Shown: one piece after another, positions 16,665-24,937 of the stretch
Layout of the letters: each line of letters opens with the position of its first letter
How positions within the stretch are numbered: the stretch's first letter is position 1
Assembly (NCBI GenBank): GCA_035573435.1
Contig: DATMZR010000013.1
Coordinates: 1-64,000, forward strand
Origin: Solirubrobacterales bacterium
Lineage (GTDB): Bacteria > Actinomycetota > Thermoleophilia > Solirubrobacterales > 70-9
Direction: 5' to 3'
DNA: 64,000 bases
The notes under the pieces: generated by a model
Told to the model about the DNA's origin: nothing
The model's input: only the letters and a program-made list of their open reading frames with translations
The model's database searches: none
Program-made: the position numbers and the translations under genes

Positions 16665-17380
16665 GCTCGGCGGCCGTCTGGCACGAGGTCGAGTGCGGGG
16701 GCTATGCCGCGGATCTCCCGGTCTGGGAGCGCCTCGCCGCCAGCGGCGGCGCTGTCCTGGAGCTCGGCTGCGGGACGGGACGGGTCGCCCTCCACCTGGC
16801 GAACCTCGGCAATGAGGTCTGGGCGGTTGAGGTCGACCCCTCTCTGATCTCGGCGCTCCGCGCGCGAGCGGCGGCCCGCGGGGTTGCGGCGCGGACGGTA
16901 TGCGCTGACGTTTGCTCCCTGGACCTGGGCCGGGAGTTCGAGCTGATCCTGGCCCCCATGCAGCTTCTCCAGATGCTCGGGTCCACGGCCGCCCGGCGTA
17001 CGGCTCTGGAGCGAGTCGCAGGGCATCTCCCGCCTGGGGGCCACCTGGCCGCTTCGATCGTCGAGGCGGTTTCCGCCTCGCCGGCGGGCCCTCGCGCCGC
17101 GCTTCCCGACGTGCGCGAGCTCGAGGGCTGGGTCTACTCGAGTCTTCCGGTGGCCAGCCTCGTCGGCGGCGGAACCCTGGAGATCCACCGGCTGCGCCAG
17201 GCGGTGTCGCCCGACGGGGTGCTCAGCGAGGAGGAGCACACGGACCGTCTCGACGCCCTGAGCGCAAGCACCCTCGAGTCCGAGGCCACGACGGTCGGTA
17301 TGCGGCCCGCGGGCCGACTCGAGATCCCGCCTGCTGACGGCTACCTGGGCTCGACGGTCGTCGTCTTGGAGCGCCCCTGA
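16661..17380 (+). CDS. Class I SAM-dependent methyltransferase between murT and gatD
   Basis: 239 residues. Motif I VLELGCGTGRVALHLA and the acidic residue of motif II (VWAVEVDPSLI) are intact; a later LERVAGHLPPGGHLAASIVE segment matches the post-core strand of small-molecule methyltransferases. It overlaps murT by 4 bases at the start (GTGA) and gatD by one base at the end (TGATG). Methyltransferases are not part of the known MurT/GatD reaction. Position suggests a cell-wall or lipid II substrate, but nothing in the protein proves it. Confidence 0.88.
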   Translation: MSSAAVWHEVECGGYAADLPVWERLAASGGAVLELGCGTGRVALHLANLGNEVWAVEVDPSLISALRARAAARGVAARTVCADVCSLDLGREFELILAPMQLLQMLGSTAARRTALERVAGHLPPGGHLAASIVEAVSASPAGPRAALPDVRELEGWVYSSLPVASLVGGGTLEIHRLRQAVSPDGVLSEEEHTDRLDALSASTLESEATTVGMRPAGRLEIPPADGYLGSTVVVLERP

Positions 17381-18117
17381 TGGAGCTTCGCGCCGTCGCG
17401 CTTTACCCCGACCAGATGAACATCTATGCCGACCGGGGCAACATCCTCTTCCTGCGGCGGCGCTGCGAATGGCGCGGGATCCGGTTCTCGTATGCCCCGG
17501 TGGGGGCGGGCGAGCCGCTCGACCCACGGGCCTACGACCTGATCTACATCGGCGGGGGCCAGGACCGCGATCAGCGCATCGTCGCGGAGGACATGGTGGC
17601 CACAAAACGCGACGGCCTCGCCGAAGCCGTGGAGGACGGCGCGGTCATCCTCGCGGTCTGCGGGGGTTACCAGCTGCTCGGGCACAGCTACCAGCTGAGC
17701 GACGAGAGGATTCCGGGCCTCGGGCTTGCCGACTGCGAGACGGTTCGCGACCCGGGACCGAGGCTGATCGGCAACATCGAGATCGACGTCGATCTCGGCG
17801 GCGGGCGGAGCGAGTTGGCCGGGTTCGAGAACCACGGGGGGCGCACTTACCTCGGCGACGGGGCCGAGCCCCTGGGACGAGTGGTTCGAGGCCACGGCAA
17901 CAACGGCAAGGACGGCTTCGAGGGGGTACGGCGCCTCAACATGATCGGCACCTATCTGCACGGTCCCCTGCTACCGAAGAACGCCTGGCTCGCCGATCGC
18001 CTGATCCAGCTCGCCCTTTCTCGCCGGTACGGTGGCGAGCCCGAACTCGAGCCGCTCGACGATGAGCTCGAGTCCGCCGCCCACGAGGCCGCCCGGCAGG
18101 CCGCGCTTCACGGCTGA
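17380..18117 (+). CDS. gatD: Lipid II isoglutaminyl synthase, glutaminase subunit GatD
   Basis: 245 residues, a CobB/CobQ-type class I glutamine amidotransferase that feeds ammonia to MurT. The nucleophile elbow is LAVCGGYQLLGHSY with Cys94, the same number as in S. aureus GatD. The catalytic histidine lies in GTYLHGPLLPKN (His194). FENHGGRTYLG is the family's substrate-facing segment. The C-terminal 30 residues are Glu/Ala-rich. The ATG overlaps the stop of the preceding methyltransferase by one base. Confidence 0.95.
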   Translation: MELRAVALYPDQMNIYADRGNILFLRRRCEWRGIRFSYAPVGAGEPLDPRAYDLIYIGGGQDRDQRIVAEDMVATKRDGLAEAVEDGAVILAVCGGYQLLGHSYQLSDERIPGLGLADCETVRDPGPRLIGNIEIDVDLGGGRSELAGFENHGGRTYLGDGAEPLGRVVRGHGNNGKDGFEGVRRLNMIGTYLHGPLLPKNAWLADRLIQLALSRRYGGEPELEPLDDELESAAHEAARQAALHG

Positions 18118-18187
18118 TCTCACCGGCCTTCCGGCCCGCTTATAGCCTCCGGTGCCGCTCGAAATCCTCCGAGGGAAGGAGCCACAG

Positions 18188-18802
18188 ATGCCCGACGCCG
18201 AATACCCGGTCCAGTTCTCGGTTGAGTACCCGGATCGCCCGCTCAACCGGCTGACGACCGTCTTCCGCATCTTCACCGCTATCCCGATCGTGATCCTGCT
18301 TGCCACGATTGGGGGTGGCGGGGGCTGGGACCGCGAATCGATCGCTGTGGCGGGTTCCGGCCTCCTCTTCCTGCCCCCCCTGTTGATGATCCTCTTCCGG
18401 CGCAAGTACCCGCGCTGGTGGTTCGACTGGAACCTCGAGCTGCTGCGGTTCAGCAACAGGATCTATGTCTACCTGGCGCTGATGAACGATCGCTACCCCT
18501 CCACGGACGAGGCGCAGTCGGTTCGCCTCGACTTCCCCTACCCGGACGCGGAGCGGGACCTGAACCGTTGGTTGCCCCTTGTGAAGTGGTTCCTGGCCAT
18601 CCCGCACTACATCGTGCTCGCGGCGCTCTGGCTACTGGCACTCGTCTGCGTAGTCATCGCCTGGTTCGCGATCCTCTTCACGGGCCGCTATCCCCCGGGG
18701 CTTTTCGGGATCGTCGAGAGCGTGATCCGCTGGGGAAACCGGGTCGCCGCCTACGCGTTACTGCTGGTGACTGACCGCTATCCGCCGTTCAGCTTCACCT
18801 AG
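18188..18802 (+). CDS. DUF4389 membrane protein
   Basis: 204 residues from ATG 18188, which has GGGAAGGAG 9 bases upstream; an in-frame ATG at 18152 lacks this. Three to four hydrophobic segments are visible (VFRIFTAIPIVILLATI, GSGLLFLPPLLMIL, WFLAIPHYIVLAALWLLALV...). The paired features YPRWWFDWNLELLRF and FTGRYPPGLFGIVESVIRW...RVAAYALLLVTDRYPPF are the DUF4389 repeat pattern. The function of the family is unknown. TATAGC at 18140 could be its -10 element. Confidence 0.88.
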   Translation: MPDAEYPVQFSVEYPDRPLNRLTTVFRIFTAIPIVILLATIGGGGGWDRESIAVAGSGLLFLPPLLMILFRRKYPRWWFDWNLELLRFSNRIYVYLALMNDRYPSTDEAQSVRLDFPYPDAERDLNRWLPLVKWFLAIPHYIVLAALWLLALVCVVIAWFAILFTGRYPPGLFGIVESVIRWGNRVAAYALLLVTDRYPPFSFT

Positions 18803-18817
18803 CGAACCCTGAATCCG

Positions 18818-19315
18818 TCAGCGGCCGCTCGAGCCAAAGCCGCCCGCCCCCCGTGCCGGGCCGGGTCCGGACGGCCCCTGGGCTACGCGGATGCCTGCGG
18901 GCTCCTCCCTAAGTTCGGCCGCCTCGACCGGGTCGGTGTCGGCGAATGGGGTCACCACAAGCTGTGCGACGCGGTCTCCGGGATGGACCTCGAATGGTCG
19001 AGCGCGATCGGTGTTCAAGAGCAGCACCCGGACTTCTCCGCGATACCCGGAATCGATCAGGCCAGGCGAGTTCACGAGCGCGATCCCGTGCTTCGCGGCA
19101 AGGCCGGAGCGCGGTAGCACCAAGCCCGCGTGGCCCGGCGGTACCTCCACCGCGATTCCCGTACCGATGCTGGCCCTCTCCCCCGCCGGGATCGTCGCCG
19201 GTTCAACGGCGTGCAGATCGAGGCCGGCATCACCCTCGTGGGCGCGGGTTGGCAGCCTGGCGCCCTCCCGAAGCAAGGTGACGGGGAGCTCCAATCTGCC
19301 GGGGCGCTGCGACAT
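18818..19315 (-). CDS. dut: dUTP diphosphatase
   Basis: Hydrolyses dUTP to dUMP and pyrophosphate, keeping uracil out of DNA and supplying dTMP synthesis. The 165-residue trimeric-type enzyme shows all five motifs: DAGLDLHA, PRSGLAAKHGI, GLIDSGYRGEVRV, PGDRVAQLV and the C-terminal RGAGGFGSSGR (Phe that caps the active site). It begins 11 bases after the stop of a 54-residue membrane protein gene, so they are probably co-transcribed. Confidence 0.97.
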   Translation of the reverse strand: MSQRPGRLELPVTLLREGARLPTRAHEGDAGLDLHAVEPATIPAGERASIGTGIAVEVPPGHAGLVLPRSGLAAKHGIALVNSPGLIDSGYRGEVRVLLLNTDRARPFEVHPGDRVAQLVVTPFADTDPVEAAELREEPAGIRVAQGPSGPGPARGAGGFGSSGR

Positions 19316-19326
19316 CGACTGCTCCG

Positions 19327-19491
19327 TCAGCCGGGCGGCTTGGATGGCCGATTCTTGGCCGGGATGAACCAGATCAGCCCGACGATCGTGATGACGGCGC
19401 CGATCCAGAAGCTCCAGAAGGTCATCGTGATGAATCCGGCGATGACGACGATCCCAGCAAGCGATATTCCAAGCGATATACGGCGACTCAT
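19327..19491 (-). CDS. Small two-helix membrane protein upstream of dut
   Basis: A 54-residue protein from ATG 19491, with GAGG 7 bases upstream inside a run of purines. After a short basic start (MSRRIS) there are two hydrophobic helices, about residues 7-22 and 25-43, joined by a turn, and a basic Pro-rich end (AKNRPSKPPG). It is too small for most gene finders. No family recognised. Tight spacing to dut and a strong ribosome-binding site support translation. Confidence 0.7.
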   Translation of the reverse strand: MSRRISLGISLAGIVVIAGFITMTFWSFWIGAVITIVGLIWFIPAKNRPSKPPG

Positions 19492-19602
19492 TGCTCCCCC
19501 TCGACTGTAGTGGCCGGGCTGGCGACCCTATAAGACCCTATTCCCGCAGTCCGGCGGCTTCGGGGGCTTCCTTCTCCACGTTCTCGTGCGACATCGCGTT
19601 GC

Positions 19603-20967
19603 TCAGTCCGGGCCGAGCCCGTTTCGCGCAAAGTCCGCGAAACGGTGGGCCAGCGAGGCGGGGATGCGGGCTCTGACCAGCACCCCCTCCGCGCGGTCCT
19701 CACGCTCGAGGTCTCCGGCGAGCTCGTGCAGCTCCGCCAGCGCCCCGCCCTCGGAGTAGGGAAGCAGCAGCTCCACGAGCCGGAGCGTCTCGGAGAAGGC
19801 CTCCCCGATCCGGCCCCCCAGCTCGTCGAGCCCCTCTCCGGTCATCGCGGAGATCGCCACAGCCTGGGGCTCGCCGATCGTCAGCTCGCGTGCCTCGGCG
19901 CCGTCCAGGAGGTCGACCTTGTTGAAGGCGACCAGCCGTGGCGCGTCCTGAGCCCCAATCTCCTGAAGCACCGAGTCGACAGCCGCGATCGACTCGCGGC
20001 GCCGCTCCTCCGGCTCCGACGCGTCGACCACGTGAACGATGAGATCCGCAAGCACCGTTTCCTCGAGCGTTGCCTTGAAGGCCTCGACCAGCTCGTGTGG
20101 GAGCTTGCGGATGAAGCCGACCGTGTCGGTCACCAGGTATCGGCGACCCTCGTGGCGATAGGCGCGGGTGGTCGGATCGAGGGTGTGGAACAGCCGCTCC
20201 CCCACCCCCACTCCGGCACCTGTGAGCGCGTTCAGAAGCGTCGACTTGCCGGCGTTCGTGTAGCCGGCCAGGGCGACGGTGGGGAGCGCTGACTCGTGGC
20301 GCCGGGCCCGCATCACCTCGCGGTTTCCTCTCAGGCGCTCGAGGCGGCGTCGCAGCGTCGCAATCCGGTCGCGGGCCAGGCGGCGGTCCGTCTCGATCTG
20401 GGTCTCCCCCGGTCCGCGGGTCCCGATCCCGCCACCGAGCCGCTCGAGGTGGGTCCACAGGCCCCGCATGCGCGCCAGGTTGTACTCCAGCTGGGCAAGC
20501 TCGACCTGGAGCTTCCCTTCCGCGCTGTGGGCGTGGTCGGCGAATATGTCGAGGATGACGGCGGTCCGATCGATGACGGGCACGCCGAGCGCCGCTTCGA
20601 GGTTCCGCTCCTGGCGAGGCACCAGCTCGTCATCGCAGGCGACGAGGTTCGCATCGCTGCGGGCGATCTGGGCCTTCACCTCGGCCAGCTTGCCCCGTCC
20701 GAGGTAGCGGTCCGGATCCGGCCGCGCGCGGACCTGGACCTGCTCCCCAGCGGTCGCGACCCCGGCAGTCCGCAGGAGCTCCTTCAACTCGGCCAGCGGA
20801 TCGTCGCCGTCGCGGGGCGTGGCGCCCAAGACCCCAATCGCCATCGCGCGCTGGCGTGCCCGAGGATTCTCCACCCCGGCCCCACCGGCCCCGTACTGGG
20901 TCCGTGCGGTGCGGCCTTGCCGGGTTCTCTGCACTTGCTCAAGTGTAGGCCCGTCGGCAGGCTGCAC
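19603..20967 (-). CDS. hflX: GTPase HflX
   Basis: Ribosome-associated GTPase that splits stalled 70S ribosomes, especially after stress. 454 residues, GTG start. The N-terminal HflX domain contains RPDPDRYLGRGKLAEVKAQI and the family signature GGGIGTRGPGETQIETDRR around residue 180. The G domain has GYTNAGKST (G1), DTVGFIRKLPHELVEAFK (G3 with the HflX-specific continuation) and NKVDLL (G4). The first 40 residues are poorly conserved, so the true start may be slightly later. Confidence 0.96.
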   Translation of the reverse strand: MQPADGPTLEQVQRTRQGRTARTQYGAGGAGVENPRARQRAMAIGVLGATPRDGDDPLAELKELLRTAGVATAGEQVQVRARPDPDRYLGRGKLAEVKAQIARSDANLVACDDELVPRQERNLEAALGVPVIDRTAVILDIFADHAHSAEGKLQVELAQLEYNLARMRGLWTHLERLGGGIGTRGPGETQIETDRRLARDRIATLRRRLERLRGNREVMRARRHESALPTVALAGYTNAGKSTLLNALTGAGVGVGERLFHTLDPTTRAYRHEGRRYLVTDTVGFIRKLPHELVEAFKATLEETVLADLIVHVVDASEPEERRRESIAAVDSVLQEIGAQDAPRLVAFNKVDLLDGAEARELTIGEPQAVAISAMTGEGLDELGGRIGEAFSETLRLVELLLPYSEGGALAELHELAGDLEREDRAEGVLVRARIPASLAHRFADFARNGLGPD

Positions 20968-20993
20968 CCCGAATCGTGCCTGGCGCGAGCGGA

Positions 20994-20999
20994 TAGGCT
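20994..20999 (+). promoter_or_regulatory. Possible -10 hexamer (TAGGCT) for the epimerase-archease-rtcB unit
   Basis: TAGGCT, 9 bases before ATG 21009; no Shine-Dalgarno sequence. It would give a leader of only a few bases. Confidence 0.4.
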
Positions 21000-21008
21000 T
21001 CAGCGCGA

Positions 21009-22001
21009 ATGAGGGTCTTCCTCACCGGAGGCACCGGTTTCATCGGCGGTCATGTGGTCCGCAAACTGCGCGCACGGGGCGACGAGGTGCGCGCGCTGGT
21101 CCGCAACCCCGACAAGGGCAGGTCGCTCGCCGAGCTCGGCTGCGAGCTCGTGTCCGGCTCCTTGGAGAGCAGGGACGCGATCGCCTCCGGCATGGAGGGT
21201 TGCGAGGCGGCGATCCACGGTGCGGCCATCTACGAGGTCGGGATCCCCAGGTCGGAGCACCGGGCGATGTACGAGGCGAACGTGCTCGGCACCGAAAACG
21301 TGCTGCGTGCGGCGCTGGACGCGAAGCTCCCGAAGGTCGTCTACGTCTCCACTGTGGCGGCCTTTGGCAACACCCAAGGCGAGGTCGTCGACGAGAGTTA
21401 CCAGCATCCAGGGGCGGGCTTCACCTCCTACTACGAGGAGACGAAGGTGGAGGCGCACCGGCTGGCCCAGCGCCTGATTGCGGAGGAGGGGCTTCCCTGC
21501 GTGATCGTCCAGCCCGGAGGCGTCTACGGCCCCGACGACCACTCTGCGGTCGGCCGCCAGATGAACCAGTTCCTTGCCGGGCGAATGCCACTGCTCGCTT
21601 TCCCGGAGGTCGGCTTCAACATGGTCCACGTCGACGACGTCGCGGACGGCATCCTGCTGGCCCTCGACACCGGCAAGGCGGGTGAGGCCTACGTGCTGGG
21701 CGGCCAGATCACGACGATGCGGGAGCTGATCTCCACGCTTGCCAGGGTGTCCGGAAAGAAGGCGCCCAGCCGCAGCCTGCCCACTCCGTTGATGAAGGCG
21801 ATGACCCCGTTCGGGCCGATCGTCGGCAAGGTCATGGGCCAGGGGCCGAACCTGCGCGAGCTGATCAGTTCGGCCGACAACGTCACCTTCTGGGCCAAGC
21901 ACGACAAGGCCATGGCCGAGCTCGGCTATTCGCCCCGAGGCCTCGAGCAGGGCCTGCGCGACACGCTCGAAGCCGAGGGCAAGCTGCCCGCCGCAGCGTA
22001 G
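21009..22001 (+). CDS. NAD(P)-dependent epimerase/dehydratase (extended SDR)
   Basis: 330 residues. N-terminal dinucleotide motif FLTGGTGFIGGHVVRKL, catalytic Ser region YVSTVAAFG and the Tyr-x3-Lys pair in YYEETKVEAH are all intact. The pattern, with VHVDDVADGILLALD and a variable C-terminal half, resembles dihydroflavonol-reductase/hopanoid-associated epimerase relatives. The substrate is unknown. Eight bases separate it from the archease gene, so it is in the same unit as RNA-repair genes, with no evident functional link. Confidence 0.9.
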   Translation: MRVFLTGGTGFIGGHVVRKLRARGDEVRALVRNPDKGRSLAELGCELVSGSLESRDAIASGMEGCEAAIHGAAIYEVGIPRSEHRAMYEANVLGTENVLRAALDAKLPKVVYVSTVAAFGNTQGEVVDESYQHPGAGFTSYYEETKVEAHRLAQRLIAEEGLPCVIVQPGGVYGPDDHSAVGRQMNQFLAGRMPLLAFPEVGFNMVHVDDVADGILLALDTGKAGEAYVLGGQITTMRELISTLARVSGKKAPSRSLPTPLMKAMTPFGPIVGKVMGQGPNLRELISSADNVTFWAKHDKAMAELGYSPRGLEQGLRDTLEAEGKLPAAA

Positions 22002-22009
22002 CGGCGGGC

Positions 22010-22417
22010 ATGTATCGCTGGGTGGAGCACACCGGCGAGCTGGAGCTGGAGCTCGAGGCAAGGAGCGAGCGGGGCCTCTTCCAGGAGGCGCTGGCGGCGC
22101 TCGGCGGGCTGCTTTCCGAGCGAGCCGGCGACGAGGGCGCGGATGCCAGTTCCGTTCTCCACCAGGTGAGCGCCAGCGCGCCGGACCGCGCCACCCTGCT
22201 CGCCGAGTGGCTGAGCGAGCTCGCCTACCTGGCTGAAAGCGCGGGCTTCGTTCCTGACCGCGTCGAGCGCCTCGAAGTCAGCGGGAACGCTCTGGACGCG
22301 ACTGTGGTCGGTCACCGAGCATCCCTCCCGCACCTGGTGAAGGCCGTGACCTACCATCGGCTGGGAATGTGGGACGAAGACGAGACTTGGCGCGCGCGGG
22401 TCATCCTTGACGTCTAG
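22010..22417 (+). CDS. Archease, RtcB activator
   Basis: 135 residues. Archease speeds guanylylation of the RNA ligase RtcB and allows multiple turnovers. Landmarks: N-terminal YRWVEHTGELELE in place of the usual HTAD-type segment, LAEWLSELAYLAES, and the strongly conserved C-terminus with HLVKAVTYHRLGM and VILDV. The aspartate of HTAD is replaced by a nearby glutamate. It sits 38 bases ahead of rtcB, the expected gene partner. Confidence 0.9.
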   Translation: MYRWVEHTGELELELEARSERGLFQEALAALGGLLSERAGDEGADASSVLHQVSASAPDRATLLAEWLSELAYLAESAGFVPDRVERLEVSGNALDATVVGHRASLPHLVKAVTYHRLGMWDEDETWRARVILDV

Positions 22418-22455
22418 GCCCGCCTCGATCGGGTAAGACGCTCACCCACAGGACG

Positions 22456-23886
22456 ATGACGGAGCTTCGACAGCTGGACGAGACGCTCTGGGAGATCCCG
22501 GCGAGCGACAGGCCGGACATGCGCGTTCCCGCGCGTGTGTTCGCCGACCCGGAGTTGCTCGACGCGATCCGCACGGATCGCTCGCTGGAGCAGCTCCAGA
22601 ATGTGGCCACGCTACCCGGCGTGATCGGGGCGGCCCTCGCGATGCCGGACATCCACCAGGGCTACGGATTCCCGGTCGGAGGGCTGGCGGCGACCGAGCC
22701 ACCCGATGGCGTCGTCTCCCCAGGTGGGGTTGGCTACGACATCAACTGCGGTGTGCGCCTGCTGGCGACCGCGATCACAGCCGACGAGCTGGGCGACCGC
22801 AAGGAGACGCTCGTTCACGAGATCGCCCGCCTGGTGCCGGCAGGCGCGGGGCGCGAGGCCGCCGTGAAGCTGAACGGAACCGAGCTCGACCGGGTCCTGC
22901 GAGGTGGGCCGGCGGCACTGCTGGAGCTGCGCGGTATCGGCACCGACGACGACGTCGAGCACACCGAGTCCGGGGGGCGGCTCGATGGCGCTGACCCGGA
23001 CACGGTCTCTCCGAGGGCGCGGCAGCGCGGCTCCGGCCAGCTCGGCACGGTCGGCTCCGGCAACCATTTCGTCGAGCTGCAGCGCGTGGCGCGCGTGCTG
23101 GACGAGCCGTGCGCACAGTCCTACGGCCTCGAGCCCGATGCCGTGACCGTCCTCATTCACTCGGGGTCGCGCGGCCTCGGGCACCAGGTGTGCACCGATT
23201 ACGTCAAGCGCATGGACGCCAACGTGGCCCGGCACGGGATCGAGCTCCCCGATCGGCAGCTGGCGTGCGCGCCGCTCTCGGCGCCCGAGTCACAGGACTA
23301 TCTCGGGGCGATGGCTGCTGCAGCCAACTTCGCCTGGGCGAACCGGGCTGCGATCGCGCACTCCGTCCGCAAGGCGATTCGCACCGTGCTCGGCACCGAA
23401 GCTGCCGCCTCCACCGGGCAGGTCTACGACGTGGCGCACAACGTCGCCAAGTTGGAGCCCTACGGCGGCAGGGAGCTCTGCGTGCATCGAAAGGGAGCCA
23501 CCCGGGCCTTTCCGCCGGGCCACGACGAGATCCCGCCCGACTATCGAGAGGCCGGGCAGCCCGTCTTCATTCCCGGTTCCATGGGCACGTCGAGCTTCGT
23601 GCTGGCGGGTCGCCAGGGGTCCATGCAGCGTTCGTTCGGCAGCACCTGCCACGGAGCGGGCCGCCGGATGAGTCGCACGGGCGCGCGCAAGAGAGTCCAG
23701 GGCGCCGAGCTTCGCCGGCAGCTCGAGGCGGACGGGATCACGGTTCGCTGCTCCTCGAACCGCGGCCTCGCCGAGGAGGCCCCGTTCGCCTACAAGGACG
23801 TCGAGTCGGTTGTGGAGATCGTCGAGCGTGCCGGGCTCGCGCGCCGGGTGGCCCAGCTCCGCCCCATCGGCGTCGTCAAAGGCTGA
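22456..23886 (+). CDS. rtcB: RNA-splicing ligase RtcB
   Basis: Joins RNA ends carrying 2',3'-cyclic or 3' phosphate to 5'-OH ends using GTP and Mn2+. 476 residues. Visible signatures: MPDIHQGYGFPVGGLAAT, VSPGGVGYDINCGVRLL (metal-binding Asp and Cys), VGSGNHFVE, IHSGSRGLGHQ and the guanylylated histidine in STCHGAGRRMSR. All key positions are intact. In bacteria the enzyme repairs tRNA or rRNA cut by stress ribonucleases; the adjoining archease supports an active ligase. Confidence 0.96.
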   Translation: MTELRQLDETLWEIPASDRPDMRVPARVFADPELLDAIRTDRSLEQLQNVATLPGVIGAALAMPDIHQGYGFPVGGLAATEPPDGVVSPGGVGYDINCGVRLLATAITADELGDRKETLVHEIARLVPAGAGREAAVKLNGTELDRVLRGGPAALLELRGIGTDDDVEHTESGGRLDGADPDTVSPRARQRGSGQLGTVGSGNHFVELQRVARVLDEPCAQSYGLEPDAVTVLIHSGSRGLGHQVCTDYVKRMDANVARHGIELPDRQLACAPLSAPESQDYLGAMAAAANFAWANRAAIAHSVRKAIRTVLGTEAAASTGQVYDVAHNVAKLEPYGGRELCVHRKGATRAFPPGHDEIPPDYREAGQPVFIPGSMGTSSFVLAGRQGSMQRSFGSTCHGAGRRMSRTGARKRVQGAELRRQLEADGITVRCSSNRGLAEEAPFAYKDVESVVEIVERAGLARRVAQLRPIGVVKG

Positions 23887-23998
23887 GGTCTGAGTCGAGG
23901 GACAAGCCACCGTCCATGACGATCGAGCGCGTGATTGGGGACCATATGGGTACCCAAGAGCACGGTGGATTCGCAGGCCTACCTGTGGAGGCGCCGCC

Positions 23999-24862
23999 CT
24001 ATGCCAAGGCCCGGGCCGCCCGTCGCGGCGCCGGCATCAGCGCCACGGCCGCGATCACGGCGGCGAATGCCAGGCAGCGCGCCACGACGGCGAGGGGGTC
24101 GTTCCCGACCGGATCGCCGAAGACCAGGATGCCACCCAGGATCGAGGCGCAGTTCGCGGCCACGGAGGTGAGCGCGATTACCGGGATCGCCTCGCCCGTC
24201 TGGAGGCCGCGGGCCAGGCCGAAGAAGGCGCCAACGCCCGCCGCGATGGCCATGAACGTCCACGGGCTGAGGATGGCCACGAGGTCGCCCGGGACGGTCC
24301 CCGTGAGGGCCTTGACCGACACGTTGGCCACCCCGAGCAGCACTCCGGCGGCGACGCCGAGCAGGACTCCGCTGGAGCGCCCCAGCGCCCTCCTGCTTCC
24401 GGACAGCAGCAGCGCCGCGCCGAGCCCCACGGCGCCCACCTCGAAGGAGACCATCGCCGCGATCGAGTAACTCGCGTGGTCCGTCCCGGAATCAACCGAG
24501 GTCACAGCCAAAAGCCCCAGGCCGACGGCGCACAGACCGAGGCCCAGCCATTCCCGCGGCCCGACGCGAACGCCGAACCAGCGCTGGGCAAACCAGGCGA
24601 GCAGCACCAGCCCGCCGGAGATGGTCGTCTCGACCAGCGAGATCGGGGCCACGGCGAGCGCCGCGACGTGCAGAGCCCAGGCGCCAACCGCGATCCCAAA
24701 GCCGATCGTCCACCATCGCGAGCGAAACAGAGCCGCTCCGCTCCGCAGAGGCTGGCTCAGCCGGACGTCAGGCGCAGCCATCGCCCCGCGGTGTTTGCAG
24801 AGCATCGCCACGTTCGTGGCCAGGGCGCAGGCGAGCGCCAGAAGTGTGCCGAGTTGAAGCAT
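23999..24862 (-). CDS. DMT superfamily (EamA-like) membrane transporter
   Basis: 287 residues with about nine to ten hydrophobic helices and short loops. The two-fold internal repeat expected for EamA proteins can be sensed from VAPISLVETTISGGLVLLAWF in the first half and IPVIALTSVAANCASILGGILVF in the second. The overall look is close to NIPA/Mg-transporter-like DMT proteins. The substrate cannot be told from the sequence. The 112 bases between rtcB and this gene's stop hold nothing I recognise. Confidence 0.85.
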   Translation of the reverse strand: MLQLGTLLALACALATNVAMLCKHRGAMAAPDVRLSQPLRSGAALFRSRWWTIGFGIAVGAWALHVAALAVAPISLVETTISGGLVLLAWFAQRWFGVRVGPREWLGLGLCAVGLGLLAVTSVDSGTDHASYSIAAMVSFEVGAVGLGAALLLSGSRRALGRSSGVLLGVAAGVLLGVANVSVKALTGTVPGDLVAILSPWTFMAIAAGVGAFFGLARGLQTGEAIPVIALTSVAANCASILGGILVFGDPVGNDPLAVVARCLAFAAVIAAVALMPAPRRAARALA

Positions 24863-24937
24863 CGGGAACTGAATCGACCAACTACCCGAACGGGCTTTAG
24901 CGAATCGCGACCGTAATGACGAAAAGTTGAGAAAGGG

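Noticed and set aside
23916-23998. Possible plus-strand frame starting MTIERVIGDHMG after rtcB
   Set aside because: It continues only antisense to the DMT transporter gene and shows no family resemblance or ribosome-binding site.
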